DNA of 64,000 nt from Streptomyces macrolidinus. GTDB lineage: Bacteria > Actinomycetota > Actinomycetes > Streptomycetales > Streptomycetaceae. Each line of letters starts with the position of its first letter. Within the stretch, counting starts at the first letter, position 1. The notes under the pieces are model-generated. The model was not told where the DNA came from and did not search any database. It worked only from the letters and a program-made list of their open reading frames with translations. Where the stretch lies: positions 248,001 to 312,000 of the forward strand of contig NZ_JAMWMR010000005.1 of the NCBI RefSeq assembly GCF_023887685.1. Reading direction: 5' to 3'. Made by a program: the position numbers and the translations under genes. This document shows, piece by piece, positions 22,417 through 30,588 of the stretch.

Positions 22417-22703
22417 ACGGAACACAGGCGGGACTCCGAGATTTCCGGAGCACCGCCGCGGTGAGCCGCGGGGCGCGCTTTCGGACGACTTCACCGTCCG
22501 TACGGAGAGGTGACGATCGTCTGACCGGTGACCCGCCGTCCTGGGGACGGTCAGGTGGGAGATCGGAGCCTCCACTTGTGGGCCGAACACTGCTGCGTAC
22601 GCTGCTACGTCCGGCCGGTCGTCACACAAGGCTAGCAGCTCACCAGGGCTGGTGCGAACCGGTGTCCGCCGGGCCTCGTACCGCGTGCTCGCGCGGGCCT
22701 CCT

Positions 22704-22860
22704 GGGGCCTGTCCGTCACATTCCCGTCGTCGCACGGAGGGCGGCCCGGCGGCGTCTGGTGCGTGCTCCCGGTGCGGCGAGTGGGGGTCCCCCCTGCTCG
22801 CAGAGCTTGGGGGAGCGTGCCGGGCGTCGCCGGGCAGACGGGAATGTGATGACAGGCCCT
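22704..22860. mobile_element. MITE-like element with ~24-bp terminal inverted repeats
   Basis: The left end (22704-22728, core CACATTCCCGTC) and right end (22837-22860, core GACGGGAATGTG) are near-perfect inverted copies, both ending in GGCCTGTC or its complement. The 157-bp body has no ORF of note and contains the word GGGGGTCCCCCC followed by AGCTTGGGGGAGC, which I know as a dispersed Streptomyces repeat. I see no clear target duplication. Confidence 0.55.
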
Positions 22861-22899
22861 AGCGCGGGGCGGCGCGGACCGGGGCCTATCGTGGGGAGC

Positions 22900-23286
22900 A
22901 TGAGTGACACCTCCCCCGCGCAGGGCCCGGCCGCGACGGCCGCCCCCGACAGCACCGACTTCGACAGCATGACCCGCGACATCGCCGAGGTCCCCGCGGT
23001 CGAGGTGATCGTGACGGTCGCCGTGAACCTGATGAGCGCCGCCGCCGTGAAGCTCGGTCTGACCGAGGAGGGCGACGCGCACAAGGACCTGGACGAGGCC
23101 CGCAAGCTGGTGCACGCGCTGGCCGGTCTGCTGGACGCGAGCGCGACGGAGATCAGCTCCTTCCATGCGGCCCCGCTGCGGGACGGCCTGAAGTCGCTCC
23201 AGTTGGCCTTCCGCGAGGCGTCGATCGTCCCGGACGAGCCGGGCCAGGGCCCTGGTGAGAAGTACACCGGCCCGGTCTACGGCTAG
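22900..23286 (+). CDS. DUF1844 domain protein
   Basis: 128 residues. After a Pro/Ala-rich tail, residues 30-105 form the DUF1844 helical region: VEVIVTVAVNLMSAAAVKLGL, then EARKLVHALAGLLDASATEI. A conserved actinobacterial protein of unknown function regularly next to infC. ATG 22900 follows GGGGAG. Confidence 0.9.
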   Translation: MSDTSPAQGPAATAAPDSTDFDSMTRDIAEVPAVEVIVTVAVNLMSAAAVKLGLTEEGDAHKDLDEARKLVHALAGLLDASATEISSFHAAPLRDGLKSLQLAFREASIVPDEPGQGPGEKYTGPVYG

Positions 23287-23320
23287 GACGATCGCCTGGT
23301 GCCCCTGTCGGGGCACCGGG

Positions 23321-24082
23321 TCACGCGCGTACGAACAGGGGCTCGCCCGGCGGCGTCGCCTCGGCCGGCAGTACTGCCAGGTCGAGGCCGCGCACCAGGC
23401 GGGCCCTCAGTGTGTCGTCGGCGGCCATGCGGCCCGCCACCGCGCGGACGGCCTCGGCCACCGTCGCGGCGGGGTCCAGGACGAGCGCCAGGATGCCGTC
23501 GGCCTCGCCCGGCCCGAGGTGGGCGCGCAGGACGGCGGGCTCGGCGGCCACCGCGGCGCGTACGGCGTCGGTGACGGCCGGGTCGGCGAGCGGGTCGGTC
23601 GTGGTGCGGCCCTCGGCGAGGGCGAGCAGCGCGGTGCCGGTCAGTTCGAAGGGCACGGGCCCGGACATGTCCAGCAGGAGCGTGTCGGCCTTCTCGTGGA
23701 TGGCCGCGTGGATGGCCTGCTCCAGGGGGACGGCGACGGGGCGGGCCGCCGGGTCCCAGAGGGCCAGGGCGGCGGTGGACGTGAAGGCGGGCAAAGCCGT
23801 GCGGTCGCCCGCCTTCAGGCTCGGGACGGCCATCTCGCTGGTCTTCTCGCGGCGCAGCCCGGCGCCCTTGCAGCGGTGCCCGTCCTCGGACTCGGACTCG
23901 CCGAAGACCTCACCGAGCACCGCGACGACGGGGACGAGGACGCGCGTGCCCTTCAGGGCCTCCAGGACCGGCCCCACGGCGGTCCTGTCCTCGGCCCAGG
24001 CGGCGAGCGCCGCGCTCAGCCGGGGGTCGGCGGAGCCGTCGTCGTCGGAGAAGCCGGGGTCGGGAATGTTCAAGTTCGCCAC
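23321..24082 (-). CDS. SseB-family protein
   Basis: 253 residues from GTG 24082. It starts VANLNIPDPGFSDDDGSADP, then LSAALAAWAEDRTAVGPVLE and TRVLVPVVAVLGE, the SseB N-terminal domain, with KAGDRTALPAFTSTAALALW later. The C-terminal third is helical. Family members are named after a rhodanese-associated enhancer protein but have no proven role in actinobacteria. On the same strand as the mycosin gene, 12 bp after its coding end begins upstream of this start, so cotranscription is likely. Confidence 0.85.
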   Translation of the reverse strand: MANLNIPDPGFSDDDGSADPRLSAALAAWAEDRTAVGPVLEALKGTRVLVPVVAVLGEVFGESESEDGHRCKGAGLRREKTSEMAVPSLKAGDRTALPAFTSTAALALWDPAARPVAVPLEQAIHAAIHEKADTLLLDMSGPVPFELTGTALLALAEGRTTTDPLADPAVTDAVRAAVAAEPAVLRAHLGPGEADGILALVLDPAATVAEAVRAVAGRMAADDTLRARLVRGLDLAVLPAEATPPGEPLFVRA

Positions 24083-24093
24083 GGTGACCGAGC

Positions 24094-25281
24094 CTAGCGG
24101 GGAGGGTCCACCAGGCGTGCGCCGCCCCTGTCCGGACGCCTGCGCCACAGCAGCACCGCCGAGGCCAGCAGCAGCACGCCGAGGGCGCCCGCGAGCGGGC
24201 CCGCCCAGCCGAGGGAGCGCGGGCCGTCGGTCCGGTCCGGTCCCCGGCCGAAGTACTCCCGGCCGTACGCCGTCGTCCGCAGGTCCTCCGGGCGCAGGTG
24301 CGCCGCTGCCTTGACGGCCGCCGCGGGGTCGACGAAGCCGAATCCGCGGGAGTCGTCGCGGCCACCGGTCGGGGCGTTCCGGGCCGTCTTCTCCAGGAGC
24401 TGTTTGAGCTGGGCCGGGGACAGGTCCGGATGCGCCGCCCTGACGAGCGCGACGGCCCCCGAGACGAACGCGGACGCCGCGCTCGTGCCCCATCCCTCGT
24501 AGTACTTGCGGTCCGGGTCGGCGATGACGACGTCGACGCCGGGCGCGCTGACCGTGGCGTACCAGCGGCGGGTGGAGAAGGAGGCGCGGGTGCCGTAGCG
24601 GTCGACGGCGGTCACGGCGATGACGCCCGGGTAGGCCGCCGGGTACGAGACGTGGTCGCCCTTCTCGCCCCCGTTGCCCGCCGAGGCGACGACCACGGCG
24701 CCCTTCTTCAGCGCGTACTGCACGGCCTCGTCCTCGGCCGCTTCGGGGTGCGCGGAGGCGGAGTCGTCGCCCAGGGAGAGGTTGATGACGTCCGCGCCGT
24801 GGTCGGCGGCCCAGCGGATGCCCGCGGCCAGGGCGTTGCCGCGGCTGGTACGGGCCCTGACGCGGGCCGGGTCGCCGTCCTCCAGGATGACGCGGACGGG
24901 GAGGATCTTCGCCTTCGGGGCGATGCCCATGACCCCGTCGGCGCCGCCGATGCCATGGCCGTGCCCGGCGATGATGCCGGCCATCGCGGTGCCGTGCCGG
25001 GCCCAGGCGCGGTCACCGCGGCGGGCGCCGAAGCCGACCAGGTCCTTGCCCTCGACGACGTTGCCGACCAGGTCGGGGTGGCCGGCGTCGACCCCGGTGT
25101 CGAGGACGGCGACGGTGACGCCCTGGCCCTCGGTGGTACGCCAGGCCTCCCGGACGTGCAGGGCGTCCAGGGCCCACTGCTGGGCCCGTATCCCGTCGGC
25201 GTGGGCGGCGGTGGGGGGCAGCAGGGCGAGCAGCGCCCCGAGAAGGAGCGCGAGGAACCTGGCGGTGACCGTGCGGATCAT
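24094..25281 (-). CDS. Mycosin-type subtilisin serine protease
   Basis: 395 residues. Signal peptide at 1-28 (ARFLALLLGALLALLPPTAA), then an S8 catalytic domain with Asp in VAVLDTGVDAGHPD, His in ARHGTAMAGIIAGHG and Ser in GWGTSAASAFVSGAVAL, and a C-terminal membrane helix (AGALGVLLLASAVLLW) with a basic tail. This is the layout of mycosins that accompany type VII secretion, anchored outside the membrane. No ESX ATPase or WXG100 gene is near. It overlaps the upstream gene by 4 bp (ATGA). Confidence 0.92.
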   Translation of the reverse strand: MIRTVTARFLALLLGALLALLPPTAAHADGIRAQQWALDALHVREAWRTTEGQGVTVAVLDTGVDAGHPDLVGNVVEGKDLVGFGARRGDRAWARHGTAMAGIIAGHGHGIGGADGVMGIAPKAKILPVRVILEDGDPARVRARTSRGNALAAGIRWAADHGADVINLSLGDDSASAHPEAAEDEAVQYALKKGAVVVASAGNGGEKGDHVSYPAAYPGVIAVTAVDRYGTRASFSTRRWYATVSAPGVDVVIADPDRKYYEGWGTSAASAFVSGAVALVRAAHPDLSPAQLKQLLEKTARNAPTGGRDDSRGFGFVDPAAAVKAAAHLRPEDLRTTAYGREYFGRGPDRTDGPRSLGWAGPLAGALGVLLLASAVLLWRRRPDRGGARLVDPPR

Positions 25282-27005
25282 GACGGCTTCTCCGTGGCCG
25301 AGGTGACGGTTCGCCGCAGGCGCGCCTCGACGCGGTCGGCGACGCCCGCCGCCTCGTGGCCGAGGCCCGCCTGGGCGGGGGCCGTGGTGGCGCCGGTCTT
25401 CCTGGCCTGCGCGGCGGGCTGCGGTTCGCTGACGGGGCGGCCGTCGGCGAAGCCGGAGACGGCGTACACGACGACGGGGGCGTCCGTGAGCACCGAGATC
25501 GCCCAGGAGGCGCGCTGGGCGTCGCCGAAGGCCGCGGCGGCGGTGTCCGGTACGGCGTAGGGGCGGGGCATCAGATCGGTGCGCCGGTCGAGGCCCTCGT
25601 CCTTGAAGCGGTGGTGCAGGGCGCGCATGGCGGCGGCGTCGGCGCGGGTGAACAGCAGCCCGACGGTGGTGACATGGCTGCGGGTCGCGTCCAGGTAGGT
25701 GGCGCGCAGCAGGCGCAGACAGCCGGCGGGGGCGAGGGCCGTGCTCAGGAGGGGGTCGAAGGCGTCCTTGCAGCCGCTGTCGGGGGCGACGGCGATGCGC
25801 GTCCAGGTGCGGTCGGCGCCGCCGGGGCCCGCGCCGGGGCCGTGGAGGGTGGGCGGGAAGAGCTGGTCGACGGGCACGCTGTGCCACAGGGCGCCGGTCA
25901 CGGAGTACGCGTCCCGGGTTCCGTCGTCGGACTCCTCGGTGAGCCAACTCCCGGCCGCGGCACCACCGATGAGCCCGAGCCCGAGGACCAGACAGGCGGC
26001 TGCCGTGACCACCCTGGACCGCGCGCCGAAGCGCCGCGGACGCGCGGTGTCGACGTCGGAGGTGTCGGGCTGCGCGAGGGTCACCCGTGGCCGAGCCGCC
26101 ACGCCGGCCTGCGCCCGCAGCCGCACGGTGGTCTCCACGACACGCTCGGGCGGCCCTCCTGCGACCGGCGGCGCATCAGGAAACCGCGCGGAGGCCACAG
26201 GAGGAGGCGGCCCGGACACACCCGCCGGTACGGGCGGGCGCTGGGGCGGGAGGGGGTCGATGGGACGGCTTCGGGGAACCGAGGGGGCCGAACCGGCGGC
26301 CTCGCTGCGGGAAGTCGGCAGGACCGACCCCACGGCCTCACCGCGAGGAGTCGAGGGAGCCGGACCGGCGGACCCGCTGCGGGGAGTTGAGGGAGCCGGA
26401 CCAGCGGCCTCGCTGCGGGGAGTCGGCGAGACGGGACCGGCGGGACCTCTACGGGAAGCCGACGACACCGGTTCGACGGCCCCACTGCGGGGAGTCGGCG
26501 CAACCGAACCGACAGCTTCGCCTTGGGGAGTTGAGGGACCAGGATCAGCGGACCAACCACGAGAAGCCGACGGCAGCAGACCGGCGGACCCGCCATGGGA
26601 AGTCGACGGGACCGGACCGGCCGTCTCGCCACGGGGAGTTGGGGGAGCCAGATCAGCGGCCTCGTTGCGGGGAGTCGGCAAGACGGGATCAGCGGGCTCA
26701 CCCCGGGAAGCCGACGGCATCGGACCGGCGACTCCGCCACGGGAAGTCGACGCAACCGGACCAACGGCCCCACCACGGGAAGCTGACAGGACCGGACCGG
26801 AGGTCTCGCCACGGGAAGCCGACAGGACCGGACCGGCCATCTCGCCACGGGAAGCCGACAGGACCGGACCGGCCATCTCGCCGCGAGGAGTCGAGGACAC
26901 CGGACCGGCCGTCTCCTCGTCGGGCGGCGGTGGTGGTGGGGTCGTGGGGCGTGGGGGTGCCGTGGGGCGTGGGGGGATGGAGGGGCGGCGTGCTTCCGTG
27001 CTCAT
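25278..27005 (-). CDS. Membrane protein with Pro-rich 12-residue repeats and an extracellular domain
   Basis: 575 residues. Residues 1-28 are Pro-rich; 29-244 are eighteen degenerate copies of a 12-residue unit of type RGEMAGPVLSAS; a Pro-rich linker leads to one membrane helix near 335-358 (VVTAAACLVLGLGLIGGAAAG), then about 215 residues outside the cell. The repeat side should be cytosolic. The outer domain has two cysteines (SGCKDAF and PAGCLRLL) that may pair. I recognise no family. Translational coupling to the mycosin gene suggests the two act together, perhaps as substrate or partner. Confidence 0.8.
   Translation of the reverse strand: MSTEARRPSIPPRPTAPPRPTTPPPPPPDEETAGPVSSTPRGEMAGPVLSASRGEMAGPVLSASRGETSGPVLSASRGGAVGPVASTSRGGVAGPMPSASRGEPADPVLPTPRNEAADLAPPTPRGETAGPVPSTSHGGSAGLLPSASRGWSADPGPSTPQGEAVGSVAPTPRSGAVEPVSSASRRGPAGPVSPTPRSEAAGPAPSTPRSGSAGPAPSTPRGEAVGSVLPTSRSEAAGSAPSVPRSRPIDPLPPQRPPVPAGVSGPPPPVASARFPDAPPVAGGPPERVVETTVRLRAQAGVAARPRVTLAQPDTSDVDTARPRRFGARSRVVTAAACLVLGLGLIGGAAAGSWLTEESDDGTRDAYSVTGALWHSVPVDQLFPPTLHGPGAGPGGADRTWTRIAVAPDSGCKDAFDPLLSTALAPAGCLRLLRATYLDATRSHVTTVGLLFTRADAAAMRALHHRFKDEGLDRRTDLMPRPYAVPDTAAAAFGDAQRASWAISVLTDAPVVVYAVSGFADGRPVSEPQPAAQARKTGATTAPAQAGLGHEAAGVADRVEARLRRTVTSATEKPS
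26274..26921 (-). repeat. Eighteen 36-bp coding tandem repeats
   Basis: Degenerate 36-bp units encode the 12-residue repeats of the membrane protein. Copies nearest the gene start (residues 41-76) are nearly identical, while later ones drift, with Gly-Pro and the Ser/Thr-x-Ser/Pro positions best kept. All unit boundaries preserve frame. Confidence 0.9.
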
Positions 27006-27261
27006 GCACCCCCCGTTTCGTCGTGTGGCCGGGCCACCCCGGATCCGGCGCGGTCGGGACGTGCCGCCCGTTCCGGGCAGGCATACCCGTGGTAGTGGAT
27101 GCCCGTCCCGGGCGTCCGCACCGGGCCGAGCCCCCGCTTCCTCGCGTGCGCGTCACTCTACGGGGAGAACCGCGGGGAACGGGACCCCGGTCCGCGGCGC
27201 CGGGGCATCTGCCCGGAACATCCCTCTACCCTGCGGTAATCGCATCTGGCAGGCTGCGTTC

Positions 27262-28488
27262 ATGACTGCCCGCCAGGCTTCGTCCCGAACCGCCCGTGCC
27301 ACGGACCGGACCCGCTACGACCGGGCCACCGCCCACCTCGACGCCCCGGTCGCGATCGTGGACCTGGCGGCGTTCGACGCGAACGCCGACGACCTCCGGC
27401 GCCGGGCGGGCGGCAAGCCGATCCGGGTCGCCAGCAAGTCCGTCCGCTGCCGTGCCCTGCTCGAACGCGTCCTGGCCCGCGAGGGTTTCGCGGGCGTGAT
27501 GTCCTTCACGCTCGCCGAGTCCCTGTGGCTGGCCCGCTCCGGCGTCGAGGACGTCCTGCTCGCCTATCCGTCGGCCGACCGGCAGGGATTCGCCGAACTG
27601 ACCGCCGACCCCGAGCTCGCCGCCGCCGTCACCGTGATGATCGACGACCCGGCCCAGCTCCGCCTGATCGACGACGCCCGCCAGGGCGGCACCGAAGTCG
27701 TCCGTGTCTGCCTGGAGTTGGACACCTCGCTGAAGCTGCTCGGCGGACGCGTACGGATCGGCGCGCGGCGCTCCCCGCTCCATTCCCCGGCCCAGATCGT
27801 GGAGTTGGCCCGACTCGTCGCGCGTACGCCCGGCTTCCGGCTGGTGGGGCTCATGGCGTACGAAGGTCATGTCGCCGGGGTCGGGGACGCGGTGGCCGGA
27901 CGGCCGCTGCGGTCACGGGCCGTCCGCTTGATGCAGGCCGCCGCACGCCGGGAGTTGGCGCAGCGGCGTGCCGAAGTGGTGCGGGCCGTACGGGCCGTGG
28001 CCCCGCAGCTCGAGTTCGTCAACGGCGGCGGCACGGGCAGTGTGCAGCACACGGCCGCCGAGGACGCGGTCACGGAGGTCGCGGCGGGCTCGGGTCTGTA
28101 CGTGCCACGGCTGTTCGACAACTACACGTCGTTCAGGGGCCGTCCGGCCGCCCTGTTCGCTCTGCCGGTCGTACGCAGGCCGGGGGTCGGGGTGGTGACC
28201 GTGCTGGGCGGCGGCTATCCGGCGTCGGGGGCCGCGGGCCGCGACCGGCTGCCCGTCCCGTATCTGCCCGAAGGCCTGGCCTACGACCCGCAGGAGGGTC
28301 CCGGTGAGGTGCAGACGCCGTTGCTGGGCGCACCGGCCGACGACCTGCTCATCGGCGACAAGGTGTGGTTCCGGCACGCCAAGGCGGGCGAGCTGTGCGA
28401 ACGCTTCGACGCGCTGCACCTGGTCGAGGGCGACACGGTCACGGCGACGGTGCCGACGTACCGCGGCGAGGGGCGGACCTTCCTCTGA
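27262..28488 (+). CDS. Amino-acid deaminase/aldolase of the alanine racemase fold
   Basis: 408 residues. The PLP lysine is in the segment PIRVASKSVRCRALLERVL near residue 55, of the type found in D-threonine aldolase/D-serine dehydratase-like enzymes with an alanine-racemase N-terminal barrel. LVGLMAYEGHVAG and EFVNGGGTGSVQ line the barrel, and the C-terminal domain contains GDKVWFRHAKAGELCERF, where conserved His and Cys bind a metal in relatives. The substrate is probably a D-amino or hydroxy-amino acid. ATG 27262 gives normal length. Confidence 0.85.
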   Translation: MTARQASSRTARATDRTRYDRATAHLDAPVAIVDLAAFDANADDLRRRAGGKPIRVASKSVRCRALLERVLAREGFAGVMSFTLAESLWLARSGVEDVLLAYPSADRQGFAELTADPELAAAVTVMIDDPAQLRLIDDARQGGTEVVRVCLELDTSLKLLGGRVRIGARRSPLHSPAQIVELARLVARTPGFRLVGLMAYEGHVAGVGDAVAGRPLRSRAVRLMQAAARRELAQRRAEVVRAVRAVAPQLEFVNGGGTGSVQHTAAEDAVTEVAAGSGLYVPRLFDNYTSFRGRPAALFALPVVRRPGVGVVTVLGGGYPASGAAGRDRLPVPYLPEGLAYDPQEGPGEVQTPLLGAPADDLLIGDKVWFRHAKAGELCERFDALHLVEGDTVTATVPTYRGEGRTFL

Positions 28489-28536
28489 CCGAGCCTCTCA
28501 CCGGGCCTTGGACCGAGCGGTCACTGCTCCGGACGG

Positions 28537-29448
28537 TCACTGCCCGGTGCCGATGCTGCTGCCCACGCCCCCGCCCGTCCCCGAGCCGTCGACCGAGCGG
28601 ATCCCCTGGGTGATCCGGTCCATGTCGGCGAGCGGCGGCCCGTCGGGACCGGCCTGGAAGACGAAGCGGACGAGCACGGGCGCCTGCGAGCCCGTACTGG
28701 ACGGGAAGGCCATCGACTCGACGTAACCCCCGGACCCCTTCGTGGTGTTGACACGCCAGCGCACGAAGTACCCGGCGCGGCCCGCGACCGCGACCTGCCC
28801 GGACTTCACCACCTGGTGGGAGGTGATGTCGCCGTAGGGCCGCGCGCCCAACCCGTTGGGGCCGTACGCCACGTCCGCCGCCTCCTTGATGTCGTCCTTG
28901 ACGAGGTTCTCCAGGGACGTGCCGGTGGCGCCCGTACGCGAGTACACCAGGCCGTGGTAGCAGAGACCGGGGTCGCCGGGGCAGTCGAACCTCTCCGGGT
29001 CCGTGGTCAGCACGGTGGTGTCGTCCAGGGGTTCGTCGGGGAGGCCCCAGCCCTTGAGCACGGGGTAGGTGACACCGTTGAGTTGGTCCACGACGACATG
29101 CGGATCCCCGCTGCCGGAGGGGGACGGGGACGGCGAGTCCGTGGTGTCGGTGGGGGTCGGCGGCGTGGGCGTGGGCGAGGACGCGGCATGCGCGTCATCT
29201 CCTCCGCCGCGCCCGAGGACGACCGCGCCGACGACGACGCCCGCGACCAGGACGACACCGGCCGTGGCGAGCGCGATCACCTTCGTACGCCGGGAGTTGC
29301 CGCTCCCGGGGGGCGGCGGGGAGGCCAAGGGCTGCTCGGGTATCCGGGGCTGGCGTCGGTGGTCACTCCACGCCGCTCCGTCCCACCAGCGTTCGGTGAG
29401 CGGGTAGGAGGGGTCGCGGTACCAGCCGGGTGGGGGCGCACTGCTCAC
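28537..29448 (-). CDS. DUF2510 membrane protein
   Basis: 303 residues. It begins VSSAPPPGWYRDPSYP, with RWWDGAAWSDH closing the DUF2510 motif (residues 7-35). A membrane helix follows near 58-80 (ALATAGVVLVAGVVVGAVVL), then a Ser/Pro/Thr linker and a C-terminal extracellular domain of about 190 residues with three cysteines. The role is unknown; DUF2510 is often the cytosolic tag of actinobacterial envelope proteins. A GTG nine bases upstream (29457) is an equally possible start. Confidence 0.82.
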   Translation of the reverse strand: MSSAPPPGWYRDPSYPLTERWWDGAAWSDHRRQPRIPEQPLASPPPPGSGNSRRTKVIALATAGVVLVAGVVVGAVVLGRGGGDDAHAASSPTPTPPTPTDTTDSPSPSPSGSGDPHVVVDQLNGVTYPVLKGWGLPDEPLDDTTVLTTDPERFDCPGDPGLCYHGLVYSRTGATGTSLENLVKDDIKEAADVAYGPNGLGARPYGDITSHQVVKSGQVAVAGRAGYFVRWRVNTTKGSGGYVESMAFPSSTGSQAPVLVRFVFQAGPDGPPLADMDRITQGIRSVDGSGTGGGVGSSIGTGQ

Positions 29449-29476
29449 TCTGATCACTCTATGCGCTGCCGGGCGG

Positions 29477-29560
29477 GGTCCACCATCTCCCGGGCCACTG
29501 GGGGCGATTCGCCTGCACGGTCCACCATCTCGCCGGTCACCGGGGGCAGTTCGTACGCCC
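29477..29560. repeat. Two-copy 42-bp direct repeat
   Basis: GGTCCACCATCTC occurs at 29477-29489 and again at 29519-29531, and the rest of each unit (C-G-GG-CACYGGGGGC-TTCG) also matches well. It lies between the DUF2510 start and the LysR stop and has no ORF. Confidence 0.7.
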
Positions 29561-29564
29561 GGCA

Positions 29565-30518
29565 CTACCCCCTGGTCAGCCCGAGCAGGTCGCGGCCCGG
29601 CCCCGTCGGACGGTGGCCCGTGCGCCACACCGCGCGCAGGGTCCGGTCCAGGCGTACGCCCGCGACGGGGATGCTCACCAGGCGGCGGGCCGACAACTCC
29701 TCCCCGACGGCGAGTTCGCTCAGCGCGGCCGGGCCCGCGCCGCTGACCGCCGAGGACTTGACCGCCGTGGTCGAGGACAGTTCGAGCAGGGGGCGGGCCA
29801 GACCGCCGAGGGCCGTGTCCAGGACCTGGCGGGTGCCCGAGCCCTCCTCGCGCAGGATCAGCGGGGTCGACGCCAACTCCTCGGCCGACAGCGGGGTACG
29901 GCGGCGCGCCCAGGGGTGCCCCGGCGCGGTCACCACGACCAGCCGGTCATGGCCGACGACGGCCGAGTCGAAGCCCGGCGGCACGGTCAGCCCCTCCACG
30001 AACCCGAGGTCCGCCTCACCGGCGAGCAGCCGCTCGGCGACCGTCGCCGAGTTCCCCGCCAGCAGCGACACCGCCGTATCGGGCCGCTCGGCGCGCAGCG
30101 CCATCAGCCAGCCCGGCAGCAGATACTCGGCGATCGTCATGCTCGCGGCCACCCGCAGCCGGGAGTCCCGTCGCCCCCGGAGCGCCTGCGCCCCCGCGTC
30201 GAACGCCTCCGCCGCCTCCACGATCCGCCGCGCCCAGTCGGTGACCAGTGCCCCCGCGTCGGTCAGCCGCGAACCCCGTGGCGAGCGCTCCACCAGTGCC
30301 ACGCCGAGCTGCCGCTCCATGGACCGGATCCGGCTGCTCACCGCGGGCTGGGTGATCCCCAGCTCCCGCGCGGCCCGCCCGAAGCTGCCGAGCCGCGCCA
30401 CGGCCAGCAGCAGTTCCAGCGCGCCCAGGTCCGGGACCCGGTGCGCCAGACCGGCCATCGGCGGCCCGCCGTCACCACCACCGGCCACCGGCGGCCTGCC
30501 GTCACCACCCTCGCTCAT
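29565..30518 (-). CDS. LysR-family transcriptional regulator
   Basis: 317 residues. The HTH spans about residues 30-88 (LELLLAVARLGSFGRAAREL, ITQPAVSSRIRSMERQLG). The effector domain follows, with LLPGWLMALRAERPD and ADLGFVEGLTVPPGF. It is divergent from a TDT transporter gene with 70 bp or fewer between them, so it very likely controls that gene. The start at 30518 leaves an N-terminal extension rich in Gly/Pro; an internal start near the HTH is possible. Confidence 0.92.
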   Translation of the reverse strand: MSEGGDGRPPVAGGGDGGPPMAGLAHRVPDLGALELLLAVARLGSFGRAARELGITQPAVSSRIRSMERQLGVALVERSPRGSRLTDAGALVTDWARRIVEAAEAFDAGAQALRGRRDSRLRVAASMTIAEYLLPGWLMALRAERPDTAVSLLAGNSATVAERLLAGEADLGFVEGLTVPPGFDSAVVGHDRLVVVTAPGHPWARRRTPLSAEELASTPLILREEGSGTRQVLDTALGGLARPLLELSSTTAVKSSAVSGAGPAALSELAVGEELSARRLVSIPVAGVRLDRTLRAVWRTGHRPTGPGRDLLGLTRG

Positions 30519-30527
30519 AAGCCCAGG

Positions 30528-30553
30528 TTATGCCCTCATAGAGCCATACCCTC
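30528..30553. promoter_or_regulatory. Candidate LysR operator
   Basis: TTATGCCCTCATA (30528-30540) fits the T-N11-A pattern with partial dyad symmetry, and a related word CATACCCTC follows at 30545-30553. The site is centred between the divergent LysR and TDT starts. Confidence 0.4.
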
Positions 30554-30588
30554 TGGTGAGGAACCCGGCCCGACGTGAGCGTGTCCGT

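Larger units (their letters stand above)
22317..22899. other. Long infC leader and divergent intergenic region
   Basis: 583 bp between divergent infC and the DUF1844 gene. It holds a hairpin 76 nt upstream of infC (22392-22416), then about 280 bp in which I cannot fix a promoter, then a MITE-like inverted-repeat element (22704-22860) reaching to 40 bp before the DUF1844 start. No gene seen. Confidence 0.6.

Noticed and set aside
26274..26921. Regular 36-bp spacing suggestive of a CRISPR array
   Set aside because: Units are adjacent with no unique spacers, they drift in sequence and they encode an in-frame peptide repeat.
25699..27265. Long + strand frames across the 12-residue repeat gene
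   Set aside because: The minus strand has the membrane helix, the coupling to the mycosin and a start at MSTEARRP; the + strand frames are repeats read backwards.
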